From NCBI GenBank assembly GCA_947475895.1, contig CANJMF010000002.1, forward strand, positions 369,504-433,503: a stretch of 64,000 nucleotides of DNA, in the 5' to 3' direction. Below are positions 18,698-27,563 of this stretch, piece by piece. Every line of letters starts with the position of its first letter. The first letter of the stretch is position 1. The notes beneath the pieces were generated by a model. It was not told where the DNA came from, did not search any database, and saw nothing but the letters and a program-made list of their open reading frames with translations. Source of the DNA: Fidelibacterota bacterium. GTDB taxonomy: Bacteria; Pseudomonadota; Alphaproteobacteria; Rhodospirillales; Rhodospirillaceae. A program made the position numbers and the translations under genes.

Positions 18698-19093
18698 CTA
18701 GCCAGGGGCTTGCTGATAATTTTCGCGGATATCATAACGCACCATGGCGTTGTCGGCGGTCTTTGCCGTAATGCCGCGCCAAAACATCCGCGCATCGTTA
18801 TGCGTGAAGGGCCCGTAAACCTCGAGCTCGCAGCTTTCCGCAATGCGGGTAAATGACGTGTCGGCGTACTCGCCGCCCACCACCCAGCAGTTCTTGCCGT
18901 CCGCGTCCGTCGACTTCAGAAAGTAGCGAATCATCGCGTTATCGACGGTTTTGCCCGTCAACTCACGCCAGCGCACCTTGGCTTCGCGCTCGGTGGCGAA
19001 GGGGCCGTAACTCTCGAGTTGGGTTCCCGGAAGAAGCGTGGAGAAATTAGTGTCGGCATATTCTCCGCCGATCACGTAAAACGTCACTGTCAT
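18698..19093 (-). CDS. tandem-repeat DUF4170-like protein
   Basis: 131 residues from the ATG at 19093, where the first repeat begins; the open frame to 19159 adds unconserved residues. Two copies of a roughly 60-residue unit are visible: VIGGEYADTNF...ESYGPFATEREAKVRWRELTGK then VVGGEYADTSF...EVYGPFTHNDARMFWRGITAK, each ending VDNAMIRY or ADNAMVRY. Alphaproteobacterial DUF4170 proteins normally have one unit. No signal peptide. Role unknown. Confidence 0.72.
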   Translation of the reverse strand: MTVTFYVIGGEYADTNFSTLLPGTQLESYGPFATEREAKVRWRELTGKTVDNAMIRYFLKSTDADGKNCWVVGGEYADTSFTRIAESCELEVYGPFTHNDARMFWRGITAKTADNAMVRYDIRENYQQAPG

Positions 19094-19161
19094 ACTCAAC
19101 AACTCTAACTCATTGAAACGCGAGCCTGACACTCTATCGTAGCCGCCTGTAGGAGCCAAGT

Positions 19162-20532
19162 ATGACTAACAAGATTCACATCATTGGCGGCGGATTGGCG
19201 GGCAGCGAATCGGCTTGGCAAATTGCGCAGGCCGGCGTGCCGGTCATTCTTCACGAAATGCGCCCGGTCCGCATGACCGATGCCCATAAAACCAGCAATT
19301 TGGCCGAACTGGTGTGCTCGAACTCATTCCGCTCCGACGATGCCGATTACAATGCCGTCGGCCTGCTTCACGCCGAAATGCGCCTCTGTGGATCGCTGAT
19401 TTTAACGGCCGCCGACGCGCACCGCGTTCCGGCGGGTTCAGCGCTGGCCGTCGACCGCGAAGGATTTTCGGCGGCGGTGGAAGCGACCCTTTTACAGCAT
19501 CCGCTGATCACCCTCGCGCGCGAGGAAGTGCCGGGATTGCCGCCGGCGGACTGGGGATCGACCATTATCGCAACGGGTCCCCTCACCGCGCCCGGCTTAA
19601 GCGACGCCATCGCAAAAGAAACCGGGCAAGCCGCGTTGGCTTTTTTCGATGCCATTGCCCCCATCGTCCATCGCGAAAGCATCAATATGGATATCGCCTG
19701 GTTCCAGTCGCGTTACGACAAGGGCGCGGAAGTGGAAGGCGGCGGCGCCGATTATATCAATTGCCCCATGGATAAGCCGCAGTACGAAGCCTTCATCGAA
19801 GCGCTGCGCGCGGCGGAAAAAATGGCGTTCAAAGATTGGGAAAAAGACACGCCCTACTTTGAAGGCTGTCTGCCGATTGAAGTCATGGCCGACCGCGGTG
19901 TCGAAACATTGGCGCACGGTCCCATGAAACCCGTGGGTCTGCGCGATCCGCGCACCGACCGTCGCCCCCATGCCGTGGTTCAGTTGCGTCAGGACAACAC
20001 CCTTGGAACGCTGTTCAACATGGTCGGCTTTCAAACTAAGCTCAAGCACGGCGAACAAACACGCGTGTTTCGCATGATCCCCGGATTGGAAAACGCCGAG
20101 TTCGCGCGCCTCGGCGGCATTCACCGCAATACGTTCATCAATTCACCAACGTTGCTGGACAAGACATTGCGCCTGAAGTCGCAGCCGGAGGTGCGTTTCG
20201 CAGGACAGATCACGGGCTGCGAAGGATACGTGGAAAGTGCGGCTGTCGGTTTGATGGCAGGACGCTTCGCTGCCGCCGAAGCACTGGGCCAGGCTGTTAC
20301 TTTGCCACCAATAACAACGGCACTGGGAGCCTTGCTCAATCACATCACGGTTGGCGCCGATGCTGCTACGTTCCAGCCCATGAACGTGAACTTTGGGCTC
20401 TTTCCCGATCTCGATGCGCGCGACGGTCGCGGCCGTCCGATCCGAGGCCGAGACCGCAAAAAAGCGCTGGCCGACAGGGCCCGCGCCGACATCCAGACAT
20501 GGCTTGGAAGCACGCGGCTCGCGGCGGAATAG
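19162..20532 (+). CDS. trmFO: folate-dependent tRNA (uracil-5-)-methyltransferase
   Basis: Flavoenzyme that makes 5-methyluridine-54 in the T loop of tRNAs using methylenetetrahydrofolate. 456 residues, full length. FAD-binding GGGLAGSE at 9-16, then the family block [14 protein letters not shown] near 48-62 and later [19 protein letters not shown]. An AGGAG site precedes the ATG. It is convergent with the squalene-synthase-like gene, four bases apart. Confidence 0.97.
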   Translation: MTNKIHIIGGGLAGSESAWQIAQAGVPVILHEMRPVRMTDAHKTSNLAELVCSNSFRSDDADYNAVGLLHAEMRLCGSLILTAADAHRVPAGSALAVDREGFSAAVEATLLQHPLITLAREEVPGLPPADWGSTIIATGPLTAPGLSDAIAKETGQAALAFFDAIAPIVHRESINMDIAWFQSRYDKGAEVEGGGADYINCPMDKPQYEAFIEALRAAEKMAFKDWEKDTPYFEGCLPIEVMADRGVETLAHGPMKPVGLRDPRTDRRPHAVVQLRQDNTLGTLFNMVGFQTKLKHGEQTRVFRMIPGLENAEFARLGGIHRNTFINSPTLLDKTLRLKSQPEVRFAGQITGCEGYVESAAVGLMAGRFAAAEALGQAVTLPPITTALGALLNHITVGADAATFQPMNVNFGLFPDLDARDGRGRPIRGRDRKKALADRARADIQTWLGSTRLAAE

Positions 20533-20536
20533 CGCG

Positions 20537-21370
20537 CTAGAACTTTCCGCGCCAAGCATTCCACGCAAGACGCAAGATCGATGGGCGTTGCAACGCGTGA
20601 CGTGCATCGAAGACGTCAAAGCGATGCTTCGCAAAACCTCGTAAGTATTGCTCGGCGAGCGTTCCAGCTAACAAGACCGGCAGCGCGCGACGATCGAAAT
20701 CCCGAAACGACCGCGCCTTCTCAAGGTGAGCGCGTGCTGTGCGTGCGATCTGCTCGACAACGCCCGCGACTTTTTGCGCGTTGCGTCGCTCCTGCACATC
20801 GTACGGCCCGAGATCGTGCGCTGCCAGAAGGTCCTGCGGCAGCAGAAACCGATTCACCCGCGCGTGATACAACACGGCCCGCAGGATGCCCGTAAGCGCC
20901 CAAGCAATACCAACGTGTCGCGCCGCACTGCGACTAGCCCCATCTCTCACGCCAAGAATCTCGAGCGCGACCACATTCAGGGGAACGGCGGTGCCTTCGG
21001 CGTATCGCTCGAGGTCCGTGACATCTTGCGGCGGTTCGTCATTCAGATCTTGCTCGCGCGCGTTCAGTAAATCGTCGAACGCCGCTCGGGTGAGCCCATG
21101 CGCGCGAATGATACCCTGAAGCGATTCCACGACCGGGTTGCCCTGCGGGACTTTGCCATCATTAAAAATCGCGGCAATGACGTCGCGCCACCATTGCAGC
21201 TTCATGCGGCCGATCATGACCTCGGTCACGCTTTCGCGAATCTTCGCAACCTCGGCGTTGAACGTATACAGCGCCGTAAGCGAGTCCCGCGCGGATAGCG
21301 GCGCGAACATCGTCAGAAGATAACGATCGCGGTCGTCGTGTTTGAGTTGGTCGGCGAGATATGCAGTCAT
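20537..21370 (-). CDS. squalene/phytoene synthase family protein (NDUFAF6-like)
   Basis: 277 residues. The overall fold matches the isoprenoid synthase superfamily, with HDDRDRYLLTMFAP near 10 and LQWWRDVI near 60. The two Asp-rich metal motifs of true squalene/phytoene synthases (DxxxD) are not intact: position one reads NAEVAKIRESVTE and the second YHARVNRF. That fits the NDUFAF6 group, an alphaproteobacterial relative of the mitochondrial complex I assembly factor, rather than an active synthase. The nearby Mth938 (NDUFAF3-like) gene supports this. Confidence 0.82.
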   Translation of the reverse strand: MTAYLADQLKHDDRDRYLLTMFAPLSARDSLTALYTFNAEVAKIRESVTEVMIGRMKLQWWRDVIAAIFNDGKVPQGNPVVESLQGIIRAHGLTRAAFDDLLNAREQDLNDEPPQDVTDLERYAEGTAVPLNVVALEILGVRDGASRSAARHVGIAWALTGILRAVLYHARVNRFLLPQDLLAAHDLGPYDVQERRNAQKVAGVVEQIARTARAHLEKARSFRDFDRRALPVLLAGTLAEQYLRGFAKHRFDVFDARHALQRPSILRLAWNAWRGKF

Positions 21371-21473
21371 GGCATGGTCGCATTTACTCTATCGGTGATT
21401 GCGCCCCAAGGCGATTTAAGACACATTACGGCCCGACTATCGGCGCATTCGCAAGCTTTGAAGGGGAAAGTCC

Positions 21474-22070
21474 ATGAGCGCAATCCTGACCAATCTTCGT
21501 AATACGGTCATCGCCGGCGTGGTGCTGGCTGTTATTATTTTCGCGGCCCTCGACCTCAGTTTGGGCCTGACCAGCTTTGCCGAAGGCTTTTGGCAGTGGC
21601 TTTTCCGCTATCTGCACGTGGCATCCGGCGTGATGTGGATCGGCCTGCTCTGGTACTTCAACTTTGTTCAGATTCCCAGCATGCCGAAAATCCCGGACGA
21701 GCAGAAGCCGGCCATCGGCAAGGTGATTGCGCCGGCCGCGCTGTTTTGGTTCCGCTGGGCCGCCATGTTCACCCTGATCACCGGGCTGATCGTCGCCTAC
21801 CTGCACGGCTATATCGTTGACGCCCTGCTGCTCGGCACGCAAACCGGCCAAGCGCGCCTGATCGGCCTTGGCATGTGGATCGCCATCATCATGTGGTTCA
21901 ACGTCTGGTTCGTGATCTGGCCCAACCAAAAGAAAGCCCTTGGTATCGTTACGGTGGAAGCGGACGTGAAAGCAAAAGCCGCCCGCACCGCCATGCTGTT
22001 CTCGCGCACCAACACAGTTCTTTCGGTGCCGATGCTGATGCTTATGACGGCGCAGATGCACCTGTCGTAG
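21474..22070 (+). CDS. PuuD-like urate hydroxylase membrane domain protein
   Basis: 198 residues after a GGGGAA site. About five membrane helices; the family block HVASGVMWIGLLWYFNFVQ with conserved His and Trp, then FRWAAMFTLITGLIVAYLHG and WFNVWFVIWPNQKK, matches the membrane part of urate hydroxylase PuuD. Full PuuD proteins are about 400 residues with a C-terminal cytochrome c; that half is absent and there is no CxxCH. Purine-catabolic genes are not nearby, so urate oxidation is doubtful. A strong terminator follows. Confidence 0.75.
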   Translation: MSAILTNLRNTVIAGVVLAVIIFAALDLSLGLTSFAEGFWQWLFRYLHVASGVMWIGLLWYFNFVQIPSMPKIPDEQKPAIGKVIAPAALFWFRWAAMFTLITGLIVAYLHGYIVDALLLGTQTGQARLIGLGMWIAIIMWFNVWFVIWPNQKKALGIVTVEADVKAKAARTAMLFSRTNTVLSVPMLMLMTAQMHLS

Positions 22071-22093
22071 GCAGCAATCAATTAACGACGGAA

Positions 22094-22122
22094 AACGGGA
22101 GCCGAAGGGCTCCCGTTTTTTT
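22094..22122 (+). terminator. intrinsic terminator after the PuuD-like gene
   Basis: ACGGGAGCC-GAAG-GGCTCCCGT with a seven-base T run, 24 bases after the stop codon. Clear and strong. Confidence 0.9.
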
Positions 22123-22140
22123 ATGCCTTCTCAGTAGAGG

Positions 22141-22512
22141 TTAGAGCGCGAACAGCGCGGCAACCACATGCCGCCCCTCGGCCGTCAGAACATTGAACGT
22201 GCGGCAGGCCGAGCCCGTGCCCATGGCATCGACGGGGATGCCCTTGGCCTTCAACGCCGCACGCAGATCGGGCGGGACGAACTCGGTGCGCTCGCCACAG
22301 CCCAGCAGGCACACGTCCCATGGCGCTTGCGGCAAAAGCGGCGCGAAATCCTCGATCTTCAATGCGGAAAAGGCCGTCACCGGCCAGACGAGCGTATTGG
22401 TCACCGTGACAATCACCGCGCCCGTAAACGACACTCCGGAGACCTTAAAGCCGTCCGACGCATAGCGCTGAATGACCTGTCGGTCGGTAGCGCCCTGGCG
22501 CGTGATATCCAA
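22141..22512 (-). CDS. Mth938-like domain protein (NDUFAF3-type)
   Basis: 123 residues, start TTG at 22512 (an in-frame stop lies upstream and no ATG is available). The Mth938/DUF498 fold shows in YASDGFKVSGVSFTGAVIV, LLGCGERTEFVPPDLRAAL and VDAMGTGSACRTFNVLTAEG. Alphaproteobacterial members are relatives of mitochondrial NDUFAF3, a complex I assembly factor. It follows secF by 12 bases on the same strand, and the SecDF-Mth938 linkage is common in this class. Confidence 0.85.
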   Translation of the reverse strand: MDITRQGATDRQVIQRYASDGFKVSGVSFTGAVIVTVTNTLVWPVTAFSALKIEDFAPLLPQAPWDVCLLGCGERTEFVPPDLRAALKAKGIPVDAMGTGSACRTFNVLTAEGRHVVAALFAL

Positions 22513-22524
22513 GGGACGCCCGCG

Positions 22525-23511
22525 TTATTGAGCGGGTTTCGGCTTGCGCTCGTACTCGGGCACTGGCGCAGTGGATGCCGTCGCGAGCTCGTCGTCGCGG
22601 CGCAAATCCAGATACAGCAGCACAGGCATGCCGACGCGGATGCTGGAGAACGTTCCCACGAACAAGCCCCACAACATCGCGATACTGAAGCCGCGAAGCG
22701 CCGGACCGCCGAAAATCAAAAGCGCCAGCACCGTAAGCAACACCGTAAAGACGGTGAGCAACGTGCGCGGCATGACTTTATTGACCGAGAGGTTCAAAAG
22801 CTCGGCCAGCGGCATCTTTTTGTAGCGGCGCAATAGCTCGCGCACGCGGTCGTACACCACGACGGAATCGTTCACCGAGTACCCGGCAATGGTCAGCACG
22901 GCCGCAACGGTGGTTAGATCAAATTCCAACCAATGTTTGAAAATGGAAAAGACGCCCAGCGTCGTCAGCACGTCGCTGCAAAGGGCAAGGCACGTTCCAA
23001 GCGCGAACTGCCACTCGAAACGGAACCAGACGTAAACGGCAATGGCGATCACCGCCAACGCAACAGCAAGCGCGCCGCTGATGATCAGCTCGGCGCCGAC
23101 ACGCGGACCCACTACTTCTTGGCGACGCATCTCGTAGTCATCGCCCAACTCGCCCCGCACCTTGTTCAACGCCACCGTTTGCGCGGCATCGCCGCCAGGC
23201 TGCTGCGGCACGCGGATAGTAACGTCGCGGCCGTCGTTGCCGACCGTGGTCACGCCGATTTCACCGATTTCGAGGTGGTTGAGCGAGGCGCGGAGTTTAG
23301 CGAGGTCGATAACTTGCTCTTGCTTGAAACGGGCCTCGATCATGACGCCGCCGGCGAAATCGATGCCCAGGTTAAAGCCGCGCGTGGCGATGGACGCGAA
23401 CGACACCAGCACCAACAAGGTCGTGAACAAGTACCAGTAGACGCGCGTGCCCACGACATCCCACGCAAATTCGTGGGGCATATAGCGGAGAATCGGCTGC
23501 AACATTTTCAT
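22525..23511 (-). CDS. secF: protein translocase subunit SecF
   Basis: Inner-membrane partner of SecD; uses the proton motive force to pull exported proteins across after SecYEG and SecA. 328 residues, six helices. Family blocks are GFNLGIDFAGGVMIEARF near 45, VVGPRVGAELI and YSVNDSVVVYDRVRELLRR. It follows secD by 17 bases. Confidence 0.97.
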   Translation of the reverse strand: MKMLQPILRYMPHEFAWDVVGTRVYWYLFTTLLVLVSFASIATRGFNLGIDFAGGVMIEARFKQEQVIDLAKLRASLNHLEIGEIGVTTVGNDGRDVTIRVPQQPGGDAAQTVALNKVRGELGDDYEMRRQEVVGPRVGAELIISGALAVALAVIAIAVYVWFRFEWQFALGTCLALCSDVLTTLGVFSIFKHWLEFDLTTVAAVLTIAGYSVNDSVVVYDRVRELLRRYKKMPLAELLNLSVNKVMPRTLLTVFTVLLTVLALLIFGGPALRGFSIAMLWGLFVGTFSSIRVGMPVLLYLDLRRDDELATASTAPVPEYERKPKPAQ

Positions 23512-23528
23512 GGTGTGTGTCCTCGCGC

Positions 23529-25082
23529 CTAAACCGGCAGTTCTGTGCGCTTACGGGCGCGGTACCACAGCCATACCTGCATACGGGTCACCATCACCGC
23601 CGAGAACATCGACGTCAGAATACCGATGAACAGCGTTAGCGCAAAGCCGCGCACAGGGCCTGCACCCAGGAAGAACAGAATTCCGGCGGCAATGAGAGTC
23701 GTGAGGTTCGCGTCGACGATGGTCGCGAAAGCGTTCTGGAATCCCGACGTGATCGAGCTGAGAAGCGTCTTGCCCGAACGGTATTCTTCGCGCATGCGTT
23801 CATAAATCAGCACGTTGGCGTCGACCGCCATGCCGAGCGACAGCACGACCCCGGCAATGCCGGGCAAGGTCAGCGACCCCCCCAGGACGCTCAAGGTGGC
23901 GAACAAGGTGAGCATGTGGAAGATTTGGCCGAAGACCGCAAAGAGCCCGAACGTGTGGTAAGCGACGATCATGAAAATAATGACGAGGCCGCCGCCGACA
24001 AGGGCTGCGGTGCCGCCGGCTTGAATAGAGTCCGTGCCGAGGCCCGGTCCGACGGTGCGTTCTTCAAGCACATTCAGTGGCGCCGGCAATGCGCCCGCGC
24101 GCAGCACGAGGGCTAAGTCTTTCGCCTCAGTGGCGTTGCCGATGCCTTCGATGTAACCGGCGCCGCCTGTGATGGCGCTTTTAATCACCGGCGCTGTCAC
24201 GACCTTATCGTCGAGCACGATGGCGAAGCGTTGATTGATATTGGCAGAGGTCGTTTGCGCAAACGCCCGGCCGCCCGCAGTGTCAAAGCGGAAGTTGACG
24301 ATCGGTTGACCGCCGTCCTTGAACGAAGCCTGGGCGTCGACAAGGCGGTCGCCGCTGACTTCGACGCGGCGGCGTAAAACGTATTTGAAGTTCGCATCGC
24401 GCGCATCGGGCAGAAGGAACGCTCCCGGCGGAAGATCGCGCGGGTCGTTCGACGTTACGTCGGGTTCCACAAGATGGAACGTCATTTTCGCGGTTTTGCC
24501 GAGCAGATCGCGAATGCGCGCAGGGTCGCTCACGCCAGGAAGCTCGACCACGATGCGGTCGGTGCCTTGGCGTTGAATGGAAGGTTCGCTGGTGCCGAAT
24601 TCGTCGATGCGGCGGCGCACAATTTCGAGAGACTGACTGACGGCCCCCTGCTCGCGGTCACGCTTCAACTTATCGGGAATGGAGATGCGAACACGGTCGT
24701 CGCCCGCGCGTTCAACGAGAGCGCCGCCGGCGAGCTTATTAATGGAATCAACCGCGGTGCTCAGATCCGAGGTCTGTTCGAGTTGCACGTAAACTACGTC
24801 GTCAGTGGTGCGGATATTGCGGTAGCGGATCTTGGCTTCACGCAAAGCGCTGCGCGCGGTTTCTTCCATACCGGCCAGCTGTTCCTTGAATACAGCCCCC
24901 GTATCGACTTCCAGCAAAAGGCGCGAACCACCACGCAGATCGAGGCCGAGGCTGACGGGCTTCCACCACGACGGCGCCTTGGCGGTAATGCTCGCCGGCA
25001 GGAAATTTGGCGCCGCGAAAAACACCGACGCCACGATGACGATGACGACGAGCGCGATCTTACTGAAGCTGAACTGAAGCAT
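23529..25082 (-). CDS. secD: protein translocase subunit SecD
   Basis: 517 residues, six membrane helices with a large periplasmic domain. LGLDLRGGSRLLLEVD lies near 47-62, then VELPGVSDPARIRDLLGKTA, and C-terminally GMAVDANVLIYERMREEYR. Length is on the short side of SecD but complete. Nine bases upstream lies yajC, giving the usual yajC-secD-secF transcript. Confidence 0.97.
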   Translation of the reverse strand: MLQFSFSKIALVVIVIVASVFFAAPNFLPASITAKAPSWWKPVSLGLDLRGGSRLLLEVDTGAVFKEQLAGMEETARSALREAKIRYRNIRTTDDVVYVQLEQTSDLSTAVDSINKLAGGALVERAGDDRVRISIPDKLKRDREQGAVSQSLEIVRRRIDEFGTSEPSIQRQGTDRIVVELPGVSDPARIRDLLGKTAKMTFHLVEPDVTSNDPRDLPPGAFLLPDARDANFKYVLRRRVEVSGDRLVDAQASFKDGGQPIVNFRFDTAGGRAFAQTTSANINQRFAIVLDDKVVTAPVIKSAITGGAGYIEGIGNATEAKDLALVLRAGALPAPLNVLEERTVGPGLGTDSIQAGGTAALVGGGLVIIFMIVAYHTFGLFAVFGQIFHMLTLFATLSVLGGSLTLPGIAGVVLSLGMAVDANVLIYERMREEYRSGKTLLSSITSGFQNAFATIVDANLTTLIAAGILFFLGAGPVRGFALTLFIGILTSMFSAVMVTRMQVWLWYRARKRTELPV

Positions 25083-25091
25083 TGGCGCGAA

Positions 25092-25448
25092 TTAGCTCTT
25101 TTTTTCTTCGGTGGCCGCGGCTGCGACGGGTTCGGTCTTGCTCAAAATGTCGGCGATGCCTTCGCGGGTGATTTTCACGCGCACATTGTCGGCGATATCC
25201 ACTTCGAGTTCACGCGAGTCAGGAACGGCTTTCGCGATGGTTCCAATGAGGCCGCCGTGAGTGACGATGCGGTCGCCGCGACGCACAGCATCGATCATGG
25301 CCTTGCGTTCCTTGGCCCGCTTGCTCTGCGGACGGATCAGGAAGAAGTAGAAGACCACAACGATGAGGACGATGGGAACGAACTGGGCCATTCCGCCAAA
25401 CGGATCGGCGCTCGTAGTCGCTTGCGCGAATGCCGGTGAAATCAGCAT
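25092..25448 (-). CDS. yajC: preprotein translocase subunit YajC
   Basis: 118 residues. One N-terminal membrane helix (about 20-40, PIVLIVVVFYFFLIRPQ) followed by a small cytoplasmic domain, RAKERKAMIDAVRRGDRIVT near 43 and later VKITREGIADIL. First gene of the SecDF-YajC unit; its start faces the DUF815 gene, and the 167 bases between must hold both promoters. Confidence 0.95.
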   Translation of the reverse strand: MLISPAFAQATTSADPFGGMAQFVPIVLIVVVFYFFLIRPQSKRAKERKAMIDAVRRGDRIVTHGGLIGTIAKAVPDSRELEVDIADNVRVKITREGIADILSKTEPVAAAATEEKKS

Positions 25449-25615
25449 CAGAACTCCCCAAAAATCCCTAGAAGACGGCCTTAGGCCACAGAAGCGGCGG
25501 ACTATACCCAGCCGAAGCCGTCTTGCAAATGTAATCCCCGCAATAACTTGGGGCCGATATGGGGGGATGCGCCCAGTTCCGCAAGGCGGGTCAATCTGTT
25601 AGCTTTCGCCCCATC

Positions 25616-26554
25616 ATGGCCACCAAGAAAACCACCCGCTTCCGCCCGAAAAGCCGCCCAAAGCCCGCGAAAAAGCCGGCTAAAGCCGCGCGCGAGGCCT
25701 TATCGGGCGATACCCTTAACCGGATCGTCGCTGCGCTCGAACGCCTGGCCCCGCCGGCCGTGGAAACCGTCAATTTGGCGTCCGCCGACGCCTTCGTCTG
25801 GCAGGCCGAAGCCGGCAGTTTGGCCCCCGTTCCCGAGGTTAATCGCGTTCCGCTTGGGTTGCTGAAGGGCGTCGAGCGTCAAGCCGAGCTGCTTCTGGCC
25901 AACACCACGCAGCATGCCGAAGGATTTCCGGCCAACAACGCCCTGCTTTGGGGCGCACGCGGCACAGGAAAAAGCTCACTCGTGAAAGCCGTACACGCGG
26001 ATGTGAACGGAAAACGCACCGGCAATGCGCGGCTGGCGTTGGTGGAAATCCACCGCGAGGACATCCAAAGCCTGCCCCGCCTGCTTACGCGGTTACGCAG
26101 CGCAAAGCGTCAGTGCGTACTGTTTTGCGACGATCTGTCGTTTGAGGGCGAGGACCAAAGTTACAAAGCCTTGAAGGCCGTGCTGGAAGGCGGGCTCGAG
26201 GGCCGGCCAGCGAACGTGGTCTTCTATGCGACGTCGAACCGCCGCCACATGATGGCGCGCGATATGATCGAGAACGAACGCGCGACCGCCATTCACGCCA
26301 GCGAAGCGACCGAAGAAAAAGTCTCGTTGTCGGATCGCTTTGGTCTGTGGCTCGGTTTCCACAATCTCGACCAGGACACGTTCCTGGAAATCGTTGCTTC
26401 TTATGCGAAGGCGTTTGCGATTCCTGTGAACGCCGACGAACTACGCGCACGCGCCATCGAGTGGTCGATGACGCGCGGCGCGCGTTCGGGTCGCGTGGCT
26501 TGGCAATTGATCCAAGCGCTGGCCGGCGAAAAGAAAGTGCGGATCGCGCTTTAG
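25616..26554 (+). CDS. DUF815 AAA-type ATPase
   Basis: 312 residues from the ATG at 25616, which starts a basic Lys/Arg/Pro-rich stretch; the open frame continues 57 bases upstream without support. Walker A is GARGTGKSSLVKA near 122; Walker B is CVLFCDDLSFE near 175, followed by sensor motif VVFYATSNRRHM. The family (IstB/DnaA-like AAA) has no settled role. In many Alphaproteobacteria it neighbours yajC-secDF, as here. Confidence 0.88.
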   Translation: MATKKTTRFRPKSRPKPAKKPAKAAREALSGDTLNRIVAALERLAPPAVETVNLASADAFVWQAEAGSLAPVPEVNRVPLGLLKGVERQAELLLANTTQHAEGFPANNALLWGARGTGKSSLVKAVHADVNGKRTGNARLALVEIHREDIQSLPRLLTRLRSAKRQCVLFCDDLSFEGEDQSYKALKAVLEGGLEGRPANVVFYATSNRRHMMARDMIENERATAIHASEATEEKVSLSDRFGLWLGFHNLDQDTFLEIVASYAKAFAIPVNADELRARAIEWSMTRGARSGRVAWQLIQALAGEKKVRIAL

Positions 26555-26574
26555 CCGCCGGCCGTCGTCTGTGC

Positions 26575-27447
26575 TTAGTAGGACGGACTGTGAACGGTTC
26601 GGATAAAGATATTAAATCCCATTTTCCGATACTGCTCTTCGCGCTCGAGTGATTTAAAGGGATTTGTTGCGCAGGCCTTCTTCTTCGCTTTGCAAATAGC
26701 CCCGATGCGCTGCATCACCGCCACAACGGCTGGATTGTCGTAGTCGGTTTGTGCATATCCGTGAGTTGCCGCAAGGTCATTCGGGCCCGCGACAATGCCG
26801 CCGACACCCGGCACATCCAGAATCGCGGCAAGATTCTCCACTCCTTCAACCGACTCGATCATCGGAAACGCGAGGAGCTCTCCGTCAGGGTTCAGGGGCC
26901 ATACATCTGCTGCGGTCGCGTAGTCACGGGGCGGTTTCAAACCCCACAACTGCCCAGGACCACCGCCGCCGCGTTCGCCATTCGGCTTGGGATATTTGGA
27001 ATCCTTGAGTTGCGGAAACCGCATGGACTGAATCAGAATCAAAGCTTGTTCAACGTTGTCGATCTTGGGCGAAATAATGCCCATCGCGCCGGCCTCGAGC
27101 GCCTGCCTCACCATCCAGCGGTTCCCCGCCAGTTCATAGCCATAGGCCGGAATGCGGACGATCGGAGCGGCCATTGGTTGGCCGGCAGCGTTCTTTTTCG
27201 CCAGCAGCTCATGAACGTTTTTGCGCACGGCCAGGGCGTCGTATGGACTGTGTTCAAAGTCGACGAATTCCCAGGTATCACCCGAGATCGCCTCTTGTCC
27301 CTTCGACAAGGCTTCGATCATGCGATTGACGCGAAAGCCGGAGTCTTGCGCCGCCGAAATCGGCTGCTCGGCGCCGAGCATAAATACGCCGCTCGACAAC
27401 ATGCCGACGGTCAACGCGCGCTTTAGAAAACGTGACGTAGCGCTCAT
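26575..27447 (-). CDS. exported HpcH/HpaI aldolase-like protein
   Basis: 290 residues from the ATG at 27447, which has GGGGGAGG seven bases upstream. Residues 1-33 look like a signal peptide ending ISAAQ. The rest matches the HpcH/HpaI TIM-barrel family: DFEHSPYDAL near 65, RIPAYGYELAGNRWMVRQALEAGAMGI near 93-119 with the central Arg, MIESVEGVENL and GGIVAGPNDLAAT. These aldolases are normally cytoplasmic, so an exported version is unusual. The gene sits apart from other aldol-pathway genes, between DUF815 and the LysM/M23 gene. Substrate unknown. Confidence 0.75.
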   Translation of the reverse strand: MSATSRFLKRALTVGMLSSGVFMLGAEQPISAAQDSGFRVNRMIEALSKGQEAISGDTWEFVDFEHSPYDALAVRKNVHELLAKKNAAGQPMAAPIVRIPAYGYELAGNRWMVRQALEAGAMGIISPKIDNVEQALILIQSMRFPQLKDSKYPKPNGERGGGGPGQLWGLKPPRDYATAADVWPLNPDGELLAFPMIESVEGVENLAAILDVPGVGGIVAGPNDLAATHGYAQTDYDNPAVVAVMQRIGAICKAKKKACATNPFKSLEREEQYRKMGFNIFIRTVHSPSY

Positions 27448-27563
27448 TCGTGCCTCCCCCATGTGAGATCAAAAAAGCGAGTACAGCACGCGTATTGTAA
27501 CGAAGAACCCGATCAAGGCCACGGGGATCGTTTCATCTTTATCGAGAATGGCAGCCTTTGCGA

